From: an uncultured Terrimonas sp.
GTDB lineage: Bacteria; Bacteroidota; Bacteroidia; Chitinophagales; Chitinophagaceae
DNA length: 5,135 bases
NCBI GenBank assembly: GCA_946886925.1
Contig: CAMPJQ010000244.1
Location: forward strand, 1 to 5,135
Direction: 5' to 3'
Position 1 is the first letter of the stretch. The number at the start of each line of letters is the position of its first letter. The position numbers were made by a program, and so were the translations under genes. The notes beneath the pieces were generated by a model that saw only the letters and a list, made by a program, of their open reading frames with translations, was not told the origin of the DNA and searched no databases. This document shows positions 1-5,135 of this stretch, in pieces.

Positions 1-13
1 CAATACTCCCTGT

Positions 14-1141
14 ATGAATCAATTGCCTTTAACAGTAAAACGTTCCATAGAACTTCTCGGGTTATGTTTGATCATAGCCCTTTTTTCTGTGGCGAATGCT
101 ATCATAATGCCTTTGCTGATGGCGTTTTTTGTAAGCCTCATGCTGTTGCCCATGTTCCGGTTTTTGCGAAAAATAAAAATACCCGAGATCATTGCAATCG
201 TACTGGTTATTTTAGCTGCAGCATTGATCGTAATATTGATACTGGGCTTTTTGTCCCTGCAAATTGCATCATTAGTAAAAGATTTTCCCCAATTGGAGAA
301 AAATCTTAACCAGCACTGGAAAACATTGAGCGACTGGGTTAACAGGAATCTTAACCTTTCTGCTGACCAGCAGATAAAAGTGTTGCAGGACCAGGGCACT
401 AACCTGTTGAACAATGCAGGTTCGTACCTCAGCGGCGCCGCCGTATCGCTTACCGGTATATTTGTATTTATGGGATTACTTCCCATCTATATTTTTCTTA
501 TCCTTTTTTATAAAAACCTGCTGCTGCGTTTTGTTTTCCTGTGGTTCAGCAGGGATGATCATCCACAGGTAGAATCGGCTTTACGCGAAACCGAAGTAAT
601 GGTTAAAAGCTACCTCATCGGCTTAATGATACAGGTAACCTATATGACCATATTATTAGGAGGTATTTTGATGATCATAGGAATTAAGCATGCCATGCTG
701 ATAGCCATTATTTTTGCGGTGCTTAACCTGATTCCATACGTAGGGGCTCTTATTGGAAATATTATCGGTGTGCTGCTCACGCTTACTTCATCCCCTGAAT
801 TGTGGCATGTGTTTGCCGTGCTGATTGTTATCACGATTGTTCAGTTTTTGGATAATAATATTCTAATGCCCCGTATTGTAGGATCCAAAATAAAGATCAA
901 TGCCCTGGTAAGTATCCTTGGCGTAATAATAGGTGGCACACTTGCCGGTGTTTCGGGCATGTTTTTATCGTTGCCTATGATTGCCATACTTAAAATTATT
1001 TTTGATCACACTACATCGTTCCGGCATTGGGGCATTTTACTGGGCGATGAACGGCCAGGGCTCAGCCCCATGACCAACCCGGCGGTAAGGCTCAGGAACA
1101 GGCATGTGCGGAAGCCAGGTGCTGAAGATGAGGAAGAATAA
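14..1141 (+). CDS. AI-2E/PerM family multi-pass membrane transporter
   Basis: The 375-residue protein is an inner-membrane permease of the AI-2E (PerM/TqsA/YdiK) family. Hydrophobic segments lie near residues 12-48 (two spans), 58-88, 143-167, 199-222, 226-258 (two short spans), 264-280 and 297-330 (two spans). A soluble loop at about 89-139 is amphipathic and predicted helical. Family hallmarks are LNLIPYVGALIG at 237-248 and the block from QFLDNNILMPRIVG (277-290) to LSLPMIAILKIIFD (318-331). The length is usual for the family. The tail (332-375) is hydrophilic and ends in EDEEE. The ATG at 14 is chosen because MNQLPLTVKRSIELLG is the typical beginning for Bacteroidota homologues, although the frame stays open to the window edge 13 bases upstream. 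Known members export autoinducer-2 or act as cation/proton antiporters. The substrate here cannot be deduced, and no quorum-sensing gene is nearby. It converges on the AacS gene. Confidence 0.93.
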   Translation: MNQLPLTVKRSIELLGLCLIIALFSVANAIIMPLLMAFFVSLMLLPMFRFLRKIKIPEIIAIVLVILAAALIVILILGFLSLQIASLVKDFPQLEKNLNQHWKTLSDWVNRNLNLSADQQIKVLQDQGTNLLNNAGSYLSGAAVSLTGIFVFMGLLPIYIFLILFYKNLLLRFVFLWFSRDDHPQVESALRETEVMVKSYLIGLMIQVTYMTILLGGILMIIGIKHAMLIAIIFAVLNLIPYVGALIGNIIGVLLTLTSSPELWHVFAVLIVITIVQFLDNNILMPRIVGSKIKINALVSILGVIIGGTLAGVSGMFLSLPMIAILKIIFDHTTSFRHWGILLGDERPGLSPMTNPAVRLRNRHVRKPGAEDEEE

Positions 1142-1166
1142 GTTATTTGAGATTTTAAATTTTAGA

Positions 1167-1194
1167 TGAGATCAGTTTGGGATCTGAGATCAGT
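1167..1194. repeat. 10-bp direct repeat tgagatcagt (two copies)
   Basis: TGAGATCAGT occurs exactly at 1167-1176 and again at 1185-1194, a period of 18 bp. It lies 25 bp past the stop codon of the AI-2E gene, in AT-rich DNA that also holds TTTGAGATTTTAAAT (1146-1160). Loose repetition of 'tgagat' words is common in intergenic DNA of Bacteroidota. No function is visible. Confidence 0.6.
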
Positions 1195-1280
1195 ATCATT
1201 TACAGGCATATTGCTGGCTTTTGAATTCCTACAAGTACACTGTGGCGAAAGGAGGGTTGAAATTTATTTTTTGAATTTTA

Positions 1281-1312
1281 TCCGCCGCGACGGACAGGCC
1301 TGCCTGCCGGCA
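1281..1312. repeat. GC-rich palindromic patch in the convergent intergenic region
   Basis: This GC-rich patch stands out from AT-rich surroundings between the two convergent genes. It contains a near-palindrome TCCGCCGCGACGGA (1281-1294, one mismatched pair), the perfect palindrome CAGGCCTG (1295-1302) and the perfect palindrome TGCCGGCA (1305-1312). Words such as 'CTTGCCGGCAGGCAGG' (minus strand) recur as dispersed intergenic repeats in Bacteroidota; that is from memory, not from a search. A T-rich stretch (1314-1337) follows on the plus strand, so a role in ending transcription of the AI-2E gene is possible. No classical stem-loop with an open loop is evident. Confidence 0.5.
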
Positions 1313-1345
1313 AGTTTGGTTCTTGTTTTTTGCCTTTTGGTACTT

Positions 1346-3307
1346 CTATTTCTTCACTACAAATGTTTTGAAGAACTCCAGCGATTCAGGGTTTTTAATT
1401 GAACCGGTGTTTACTGATTGCGCTGATGACTTACCCATTAATAACTTTTTAACGGGCACCTCCATTTTTTTTCCGCTAATAGTATAGGGAATATCGTCAA
1501 CCGCAATAATTTCATCGGGTACATGGCGCGGAGAATAAGCAGTGCGCAATGTTTTTTTGATGGCCTCTTTTATTCCCGGGTTTAAAGCGTAGCTATCCTT
1601 CATTATAACAAACAACGGCATATAATCGCCGCCGCCGGGCAATTCAATATTAACGATCAGGCTGTCTTTAATTTCCGGTATCGTATCTATTGCCCGGTAT
1701 ATTTCCGCTGTTCCAATACGTACGCCCTGCCTGTTAAGTGTAGCATCCGATCTTCCTAAAATAACAATACCGTTGCGTGGTGTTATTTTCACCCAGTCGC
1801 CATGTCGCCATATACCCGGGTACATTTCGAAATAGCTGGAAAGGTATTTTTCAAACTGCTTGTCATTCCAGAAAAATACCGGCATGGAAGGCATGGGCCT
1901 GGTAATCACCATTTCCCCCACCTCATCCGTTATGCGGTTTCCACTTTCATCTAAGGCATACATCTCACAACCCAATGCCCTGCATTGAATTTCTCCTTCG
2001 TATACCGGCAATACCGGACAACCGCCCACAAATGCTGTGCAAACATCTGTTCCGCCGCTCATACTGCACAGCCACAGGTCGTCCTTTATTTTTTCATACA
2101 CGTAATCAAATCCTTCCTGAGCCAGCGGCGACCCGGTGGAACTCACAGAACGCAATGCGCAAAGATCGCCACACTCACCCGGAACTATACCCGCTTTTTT
2201 ACAGGCCATAATAAAAGGAGCGCTGGTACCAAAATGATGTATCCCTGCATTTGCCGTCATCCGCCACAGCACACCGATATCAGGGTAACCGGGACTGCCA
2301 TCATACAATACAATAGTAGCCCCTGTAAGCAGGGCAGCATGCAGGTAGTTCCACATCATCCAGCCGGTAGTGGTAAACCAGAAAAAATTTTCTCCCGGCT
2401 GAACATCATTATGAAAAGTCAGGTATTTAAAATGCTCGAGCAATACGCCGCCATGATTATGCGTAATTGCTTTTGGGATACCGGTTGTGCCGGAAGAGTA
2501 TAATATCCATATGGGGTGATCAAAAGGAACCGCAGTAAATTGCAAAGCTGTATATGGGGTTTGCAGTACTTCGCCCCATAATACAAATCCGTCCATGTCC
2601 TCTTCTTCAATGATGCTGCCGGAAAAGGGTATGCGTATTAATTTTTCAACCGAAGGAAGCGCCGCTTTAATGGCTTTTACATCTTCCATACGGTTAAAAG
2701 ATTTGCCATTATACATATACTCATCAATAGCAATCAATATTTTGGGTTCAATTTGCTGAAAACGTTCCACTACACTTGCAGAGCCAAAATCGGGTGAACA
2801 ACTGCTCCATACTGCACCAACGCTCATTGCAGCCAATAGCGATATCGTAGCTTCAGGAATATTGGGAAGATAGCCAGCAATTCTGTCGCCCGGCTGTATT
2901 CCCTGCTGTATAAAAAAAAATTGTAATGCTGCTACCTTATGTTTTAATGATTCCCAACTGATGGCAGCAAGCGGCTGACTTTCTGATTGAAATAAGATGG
3001 CCGGGCGTTTACCTGTTGCATTGCGGAAAATATGTTCCGCATAATTCAATGTACTTCCTTCAAACCATTTTGTATATGGCATAGGATCATTGCTTATTAT
3101 GCTACTGTATGGAGTATGGTGGATGATTTTGAAATAATCCGAAATGCTCTTCCAGAAATCGGCAGAATATTCCACAGACCATTCCCACAAAGCATCATAG
3201 GTTTTAAATTCGAGTTGCAGGTTATCGCTTAACCATTGCATATATTTTGCAAGATTGGAATTGAGCTTAAATTGTTCGGAAGGTTTCCATAATATAGTTG
3301 GGGCCAT
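1346..3307 (-). CDS. aacS: Acetoacetate-CoA ligase (acetoacetyl-CoA synthetase)
   Basis: This is a 653-residue member of the ANL (acyl-CoA synthetase) superfamily, full length for AacS. It activates acetoacetate with ATP and CoA to acetoacetyl-CoA, AMP and PPi in the cytoplasm. The AacS-type N-terminal region is visible (LWEWSVEYSADFWKSI at 40-55, WFEGSTLNYAEHIF at 81-94). The P-loop is YSSGTTGIPKA (270-280). Further adenylation motifs are SGGTD (417-421), WRHGDW (500-505), and the hinge region GRSDATLNRQGVRIGTAEIY (518-537). The C-terminal catalytic lysine is K613 in YTISGKK (608-614), which is also the usual site of regulatory lysine acetylation in this superfamily. The ATG at 3307 gives MAPTILWKPSEQFKLNSNL, matching the usual AacS start (LW.PS...NSN). 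The stop is TAG. No thiolase, hydroxybutyrate dehydrogenase or CoA-transferase is adjacent, so the acetoacetate source is unknown. Acetyl/propionyl-CoA synthetase is less likely because of the N-terminal motifs. Confidence 0.95.
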   Translation of the reverse strand: MAPTILWKPSEQFKLNSNLAKYMQWLSDNLQLEFKTYDALWEWSVEYSADFWKSISDYFKIIHHTPYSSIISNDPMPYTKWFEGSTLNYAEHIFRNATGKRPAILFQSESQPLAAISWESLKHKVAALQFFFIQQGIQPGDRIAGYLPNIPEATISLLAAMSVGAVWSSCSPDFGSASVVERFQQIEPKILIAIDEYMYNGKSFNRMEDVKAIKAALPSVEKLIRIPFSGSIIEEEDMDGFVLWGEVLQTPYTALQFTAVPFDHPIWILYSSGTTGIPKAITHNHGGVLLEHFKYLTFHNDVQPGENFFWFTTTGWMMWNYLHAALLTGATIVLYDGSPGYPDIGVLWRMTANAGIHHFGTSAPFIMACKKAGIVPGECGDLCALRSVSSTGSPLAQEGFDYVYEKIKDDLWLCSMSGGTDVCTAFVGGCPVLPVYEGEIQCRALGCEMYALDESGNRITDEVGEMVITRPMPSMPVFFWNDKQFEKYLSSYFEMYPGIWRHGDWVKITPRNGIVILGRSDATLNRQGVRIGTAEIYRAIDTIPEIKDSLIVNIELPGGGDYMPLFVIMKDSYALNPGIKEAIKKTLRTAYSPRHVPDEIIAVDDIPYTISGKKMEVPVKKLLMGKSSAQSVNTGSIKNPESLEFFKTFVVKK

Positions 3308-3449
3308 AGTGCACTAAGATAAAATAATTACTGGCAATATCAGTACATCCCCTTCCCTGCCCGCGGTAGGTAAGCTTCGTCAAGGGTGACAGGCAACGGG
3401 TTTCCTGCCCAGCAGTACAACAAAAGCCCAACACCTCTGCCGCAGTTTA

Positions 3450-3548
3450 TCATTCTGATCCCGCCCAAAAGCGGGAGAAGAATCTGTATTCGCTTCGGTC
3501 AGTATAGATGCTTCGTACCCCACCACAATGGCAAGGCTCAGCATGACA
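3450..3548. repeat. Long imperfect inverted repeat within the intergenic element
   Basis: The left arm, TCATTCTGA...GAAGAATCTGTAT (3450-3489), is matched on the opposite strand by the right arm ATAGATGCTTCG...CTCAGCATGACA (3504-3548). On the minus strand the right arm reads TGTCATGCTGAG...GAAGCATCTAT. Conserved blocks are TCAT(T/G)CTGA and GAAG(A/C)ATCT. The middles of the arms differ. This could fold into a long hairpin or reflect two copies of one dispersed repeat inserted head to head. Confidence 0.6.
3460..3475. other. Small GC hairpin inside repeat unit 1
   Basis: CCCGC (3460-3464) pairs perfectly with GCGGG (3471-3475) around a CCAAAA loop. It sits between the two conserved blocks of the left repeat arm. 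The second repeat unit has only GCGCAT at the equivalent place, so this is a variable spacer insertion. It has no following T-run and is not a convincing terminator. Confidence 0.45.
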
Positions 3549-3699
3549 ATACAAAATCAGGGTGACAGGCAACGAATTTTTTGTTCAGCATTAGCACAAA
3601 GCATAATCCCTCTACCACAGCTTGTCGTTCTGGCGCATGAAGAATCCGTGCATTGACCAGTGAGAGGGCGTTGTTCTATTTGTTACAAAAAAGCAAAGA

Positions 3700-3732
3700 T
3701 TTGGCTTAATATTTTCTGCAACTGTACTTTTG
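3700..3732 (+). promoter_or_regulatory. Bacteroidota-type promoter for the secreted-protein gene
   Basis: TTTG (3700-3703) and TACTTTTG (3725-3732) match the Bacteroidota primary-sigma consensus (-33 TTTG, -7 TANNTTTG) with a 21-nt spacer, within the tolerated range around 19-21. Transcription would begin near 3737-3741 and leave a leader of about 35 AT-rich bases before the TTG start at 3775. The selW-like gene downstream probably shares this promoter because it lies only 47 bp after the first gene, with no hairpin between them. Confidence 0.7.
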
Positions 3733-3774
3733 TAGTGCTTTATACGTCATAATAATATATAAATTGGATGAAAT

Positions 3775-4179
3775 TTGAAAAAAACATTCCTTATACCAGC
3801 TTTACTATTTTTCTGCAGCACTGTCTTTGCACAAAAAACAGACAGCATCTATTTTAATTTGTATACCGACAGCCTGAAAAAAGGAACATACAATTACATT
3901 AATGTAATTGGAAAACTTTCCAATGGTAGTTTCCGGCCTATGGACAGCACCCAGCTCATTTTTACTTCTTCCTACGGAAAATTTTATGGCAACAGCTTAT
4001 GGTTACCCTTTGAACCCACGGTTGAAAAGGTAGATATCACCGTAAAAGCCAGGCAAAATCCTTCGCAAACCCTGTATCGCACAATCTATATAAAAAAGAA
4101 AGCAGACGATGAAAAATTAAAAACAATGGATGAAATAATGGCTGAACCACCAAAGCGGGGAAAACGGGGAAAGAATTAA
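3775..4179 (+). CDS. Small secreted protein of unknown function
   Basis: I do not recognise this 134-residue protein. It has a clear Sec signal peptide: KK at 2-3, a hydrophobic core LIPALLFFCSTV (6-17), and a likely signal peptidase I site VFA|QKTDS after residue 19. C14 does not fit a lipobox. The mature part (20-134) alternates polar and hydrophobic residues, consistent with a small beta-sandwich or Ig-like fold (IYFNLYTDS, YNYINVIGKLSNG, VEKVDITVKA, LYRTIYIKKK). It ends in a basic tail, PPKRGKRGKN, so it is probably periplasmic or surface-exposed. The start is TTG. An in-frame TGA at 3769-3771 excludes any start further upstream, and the nearby ATG at 3768 is in another frame. The promoter at 3700-3732 supports expression. 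The product is likely co-transcribed with the SelW-like gene, though no functional link is evident. Confidence 0.8.
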   Translation: MKKTFLIPALLFFCSTVFAQKTDSIYFNLYTDSLKKGTYNYINVIGKLSNGSFRPMDSTQLIFTSSYGKFYGNSLWLPFEPTVEKVDITVKARQNPSQTLYRTIYIKKKADDEKLKTMDEIMAEPPKRGKRGKN

Positions 4180-4226
4180 TATGCGCCGTTTTCTTTTTAT
4201 AGTTTTACAGCACAATACAAGCTTCA

Positions 4227-4499
4227 ATGAAAGACTTAATTACCATCGAATATTGTCCACAGTGCGGCTGGATGTTGCGGGCGGCTTATATGGCGCAGGA
4301 ATTGCTCACTACTTTTACCGCCGATATAAAAGGGATAATGCTTCAGCCATCGGATACCGCGGGCCGTTATACCATCAGCATCAATAATAAACCTGTTTTC
4401 GACAGAAAAACAGAGGGCCGTTTCCCGGAAATTAAGGAATTGAAACAGTTGGTGAGGGATTTGGTAAACCCTACCAAAGACCTGGGACATTCTGGTTGA
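4227..4499 (+). CDS. SelT/SelW/SelH (Rdx) family redox protein, Cys form
   Basis: This 90-residue protein belongs to the selenoprotein W-like Rdx family, small cytoplasmic thioredoxin-fold proteins thought to take part in thiol redox reactions; no enzyme reaction is established for bacterial members. The CxxC redox motif is C10-P-Q-C13 right after the first beta strand (LITIEY). It is followed by the family signature GWMLRAAYMAQELLTTF (14-30), GRYTISINN (46-54), VFDRKTEGRFPEIKELKQLV (57-76) and the C-terminal GHS (87-89). Animal SelW has selenocysteine at the second or equivalent redox position. Here both are ordinary cysteines, so no SECIS element is expected. The length matches the family. 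The ATG at 4227 places the first strand directly at the N-terminus as in homologues, and there is no Shine-Dalgarno sequence upstream. The gene follows the secreted-protein gene by 47 bp and faces the hotdog gene. Confidence 0.92.
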   Translation: MKDLITIEYCPQCGWMLRAAYMAQELLTTFTADIKGIMLQPSDTAGRYTISINNKPVFDRKTEGRFPEIKELKQLVRDLVNPTKDLGHSG

Positions 4500-4516
4500 G
4501 AAAACAATTAATTGGC

Positions 4517-4535
4517 TGAACTACCCTTTAGTTCA
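4517..4535. terminator. Candidate bidirectional terminator hairpin
   Basis: TGAACTA (4517-4523) pairs perfectly with TAGTTCA (4529-4535) around the loop CCCTT. It lies between the convergent SelW-like and hotdog genes and overlaps the TAA stop of the latter (4528-4530). The stem is AT-rich and short, and only a weak T-rich run (TTATTA) follows on the plus strand, so strength is uncertain. A perfect 10-bp palindrome, CAATTAATTG (4505-4514), sits just before it. Confidence 0.5.
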
Positions 4536-4902
4536 TTATTACAAAAACGCCCTTTAATTTAAGACAAACCCTTTCTTCACAATTCAGGGACGCAACAACA
4601 TGCAGTTCATCATTTTCCTTTTCGCTGAACTGAACAGATGCCTGAACCGGCCCGGTTTCTACCGGATTCATGACGGAAAGAAATTTTATATGGTCAGACC
4701 GCTGTAGCATCAAATTTCTTCCGGAAACGGTTTCTAATATTTCTTTTATCATTTGCACCATACACACGCCAGGTACTACCGGCTGCCCGGGAAAATGTCC
4801 TTCAAATATCCGGTGAGCCGGGTTCAGTTTCAGTGATGCCTGAACAGTTTCGCCATTCGCTGTTAAGGATGTGATAGTATAAAAATCATCTTTCAGTATC
4901 AT
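4528..4902 (-). CDS. FabZ/FabA-like hotdog-fold acyl-ACP dehydratase homologue
   Basis: This 124-residue protein is a single hotdog domain related to 3-hydroxyacyl-ACP dehydratases, which remove water from 3-hydroxyacyl-ACP to give trans-2-enoyl-ACP. The signature HRIFEGHFPGQPVVPGVCM (30-48) contains the expected active-site histidine H36 in GHFP and the PGV turn before the central helix. In FabZ the helix carries a catalytic Glu (PGVLILEAMAQ). Here the aligned position is Q50 (PGVCMVQMIKE), so the acid is missing unless E54 substitutes. The protein is also shorter than typical FabZ (about 140-150 residues). Similar stand-alone hotdog proteins occur in aryl-polyene/flexirubin-type lipid clusters of Bacteroidota, so a specialised role is more likely than housekeeping fatty acid synthesis. 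The start ATG lies inside the upstream gene, overlapping it by 17 bp, which implies translational coupling. Confidence 0.85.
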   Translation of the reverse strand: MILKDDFYTITSLTANGETVQASLKLNPAHRIFEGHFPGQPVVPGVCMVQMIKEILETVSGRNLMLQRSDHIKFLSVMNPVETGPVQASVQFSEKENDELHVVASLNCEERVCLKLKGVFVIMN

Positions 4903-5135
4903 TCTGTAACCGTTTTAGCCCAATATCAAAACTAAAATTGTGATGTTTTATACCAATGGTATCGGGTATGCCATCGCTGCCTCTGTGCATGATGGCTTCC
5001 ACTACTCTTTTTTTCCTGCTTCCCCTTTCCATACGCAACAAGTTCGTGCAGGTGCTGTCGGTAATATAATAATAAAAATCCTTCCCCTCCGGAAATACGT
5101 GGTAGTAATTTCCATTGCTTCTTATTGTATAAGGA
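4886..5135 (-). CDS. C-terminal part of an unidentified protein, cut by the window edge
   Basis: The frame is open from the right edge (first full codon ending at 5134) to TGA at 4886-4888, giving 82 residues: PYTIRSNGNYYHVFPEGKDF at the beginning and IGIKHHNFSFDIGLKRLQ near the end (61-78). It is the only minus-strand frame here that reads as ordinary protein. The alternative frame tested stops at about 4934 and has a low-complexity composition. It overlaps the start of the hotdog gene by 17 bp, so the two genes form one transcription unit. I do not recognise the family. The alternating short beta-strand pattern (FYYYITDS, KKRVVEAIMHRG, PDTIGIKHHNFSFDIGLKRL) loosely recalls the C-terminal sheet of LolA/LolB-like lipoprotein-carrier folds, which are often encoded beside such hotdog proteins. 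That is inference only. Confidence 0.7.
   Translation of the reverse strand, partial: PYTIRSNGNYYHVFPEGKDFYYYITDSTCTNLLRMERGSRKKRVVEAIMHRGSDGIPDTIGIKHHNFSFDIGLKRLQNDTER

Larger units (their letters stand above)
3383..3654. repeat. Two degenerate copies of a ~100-bp intergenic repeat
   Basis: Unit 1 (about 3383-3490) and unit 2 (about 3559-3654) are imperfect direct repeats offset by 175-176 bp. Both begin with the identical 16-mer AGGGTGACAGGCAACG (3383-3398 and 3559-3574). Both continue through TTCAGCA/CCCAGCA-like sequence, then CTCTGCCGCAG (3435-3445) against CTCTACCACAG (3610-3620), then ATTCTG or GTTCTG, and end with GAAGAATCTGTATT against GAAGAATCCGTGCATT. Unit 1 carries a small extra hairpin that unit 2 lacks. 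Words of the type TCATTCTGA...GAAGAATCT are widespread intergenic repeats in Bacteroidota genomes (recollection, not a search). The divergence between the copies suggests old, decaying elements rather than recent insertion. No transposase or target-site duplication is seen. Confidence 0.75.
3308..3774. other. 467-bp non-coding region between divergent genes
   Basis: This is the only gene-free stretch longer than 300 bp. It separates the divergent AacS (-) and secreted-protein (+) genes and must carry both promoters. I find no frame on either strand that looks like protein. Its parts are about 75 bp of unremarkable sequence next to AacS, two degenerate repeat units (3383-3654) with an inverted pair and a small hairpin inside, and an AT-rich end with a recognisable promoter (3700-3732). 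TTTGTTACAAA (3679-3689) is a small inverted repeat just upstream of that promoter. No tRNA or riboswitch fold was recognised. Confidence 0.7.

Noticed and set aside
19..486. 155-codon minus-strand open frame antisense to the AI-2E gene
   Set aside because: It is the complement of the well-supported membrane protein and shows no domain or plausible start context.
14..1141. Quorum-sensing export role implied by the name AI-2E
   Set aside because: The family name derives from one E. coli member; other members are ion antiporters or uncharacterised, and no luxS or lsr-like gene is nearby.
1166..1402. Plus-strand open frame of 78 codons starting MRSVWDLRS
   Set aside because: It runs through the direct repeat and GC palindromes and into the antisense of the AacS 3' end. 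It has no recognisable domain, and its RRDGQACLPA segment is a translation of the intergenic repeat.
1985..2503. 172-codon plus-strand open frame antisense to AacS
   Set aside because: It lies wholly inside the strongly supported AacS gene. Composition is rich in Cys, His, Arg and Thr, as expected for a shadow frame.
3308..3345. Possible AacS promoter on the minus strand (TATCTTAG, 3314-3321)
   Set aside because: It deviates from TANNTTTG, lies only 6 bases before the ATG and has no TTTG at a suitable distance. The real promoter was not identified.
3383..3654. CRISPR array
   Set aside because: There are only two diverged ~100-bp units with no short identical repeats at regular spacing and no cas genes.
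4181..4387. Plus-strand 68-codon frame starting MRRFLFIVLQ directly after the secreted-protein gene
   Set aside because: It overlaps the SelW-like gene in another frame. After a short hydrophobic start it becomes an Arg/Tyr/His-rich shadow sequence.
4227..4499. Selenocysteine/SECIS expectation for the SelW-like gene
   Set aside because: Both redox positions are ordinary Cys codons and there is no in-frame TGA before the natural stop.

Overview
The window looks like a chromosomal segment from a Bacteroidota bacterium, most likely a Chitinophagaceae-like member. The reasons are moderate GC with AT-rich intergenic DNA, starts without Shine-Dalgarno sequences, one near-consensus Bacteroidota promoter (TTTG-N21-TACTTTTG), and intergenic repeats of the 'TCATTCTGA...GAAGAATCTG' kind common in that phylum. 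The assignment is from pattern recognition only; no search was run.

Layout. Positions 14-1141 (+) encode a complete AI-2E/PerM-family multi-spanning membrane protein. It converges on 1346-3307 (-), a full-length acetoacetate-CoA ligase (AacS). The 204 bp between them hold a short direct repeat and a GC-rich palindromic patch. A 467 bp non-coding stretch (3308-3774) follows. Its middle is two degenerate copies of a roughly 100 bp repeat, and its right end is the promoter of the next gene. Positions 3775-4179 (+) encode a small secreted protein of unknown function with a TTG start. Positions 4227-4499 (+) encode a cysteine-type SelT/SelW/SelH (Rdx) thioredoxin-like protein. A perfect 7-bp hairpin separates it from a convergent minus-strand pair: a FabZ-like hotdog protein (4528-4902) and, overlapping it by 17 bp, the C-terminal end of an unidentified protein that runs off the right edge (4886-5135).

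How the genes fit together. No single pathway unites the window. AacS would activate acetoacetate for lipid or polyester synthesis or for catabolism, and it stands alone here. The last two genes are probably translationally coupled and could be the 3' end of a longer operon extending to the right. The hotdog protein keeps the GHFP histidine but has Gln where FabZ has its catalytic Glu, so it may be a specialised dehydratase or acyl-ACP binding protein rather than housekeeping FabZ. Hotdog proteins of this kind are found in aryl-polyene/flexirubin-type clusters of Bacteroidota, but the window ends before that can be tested. I see no clear new defence, mobile or CRISPR system.
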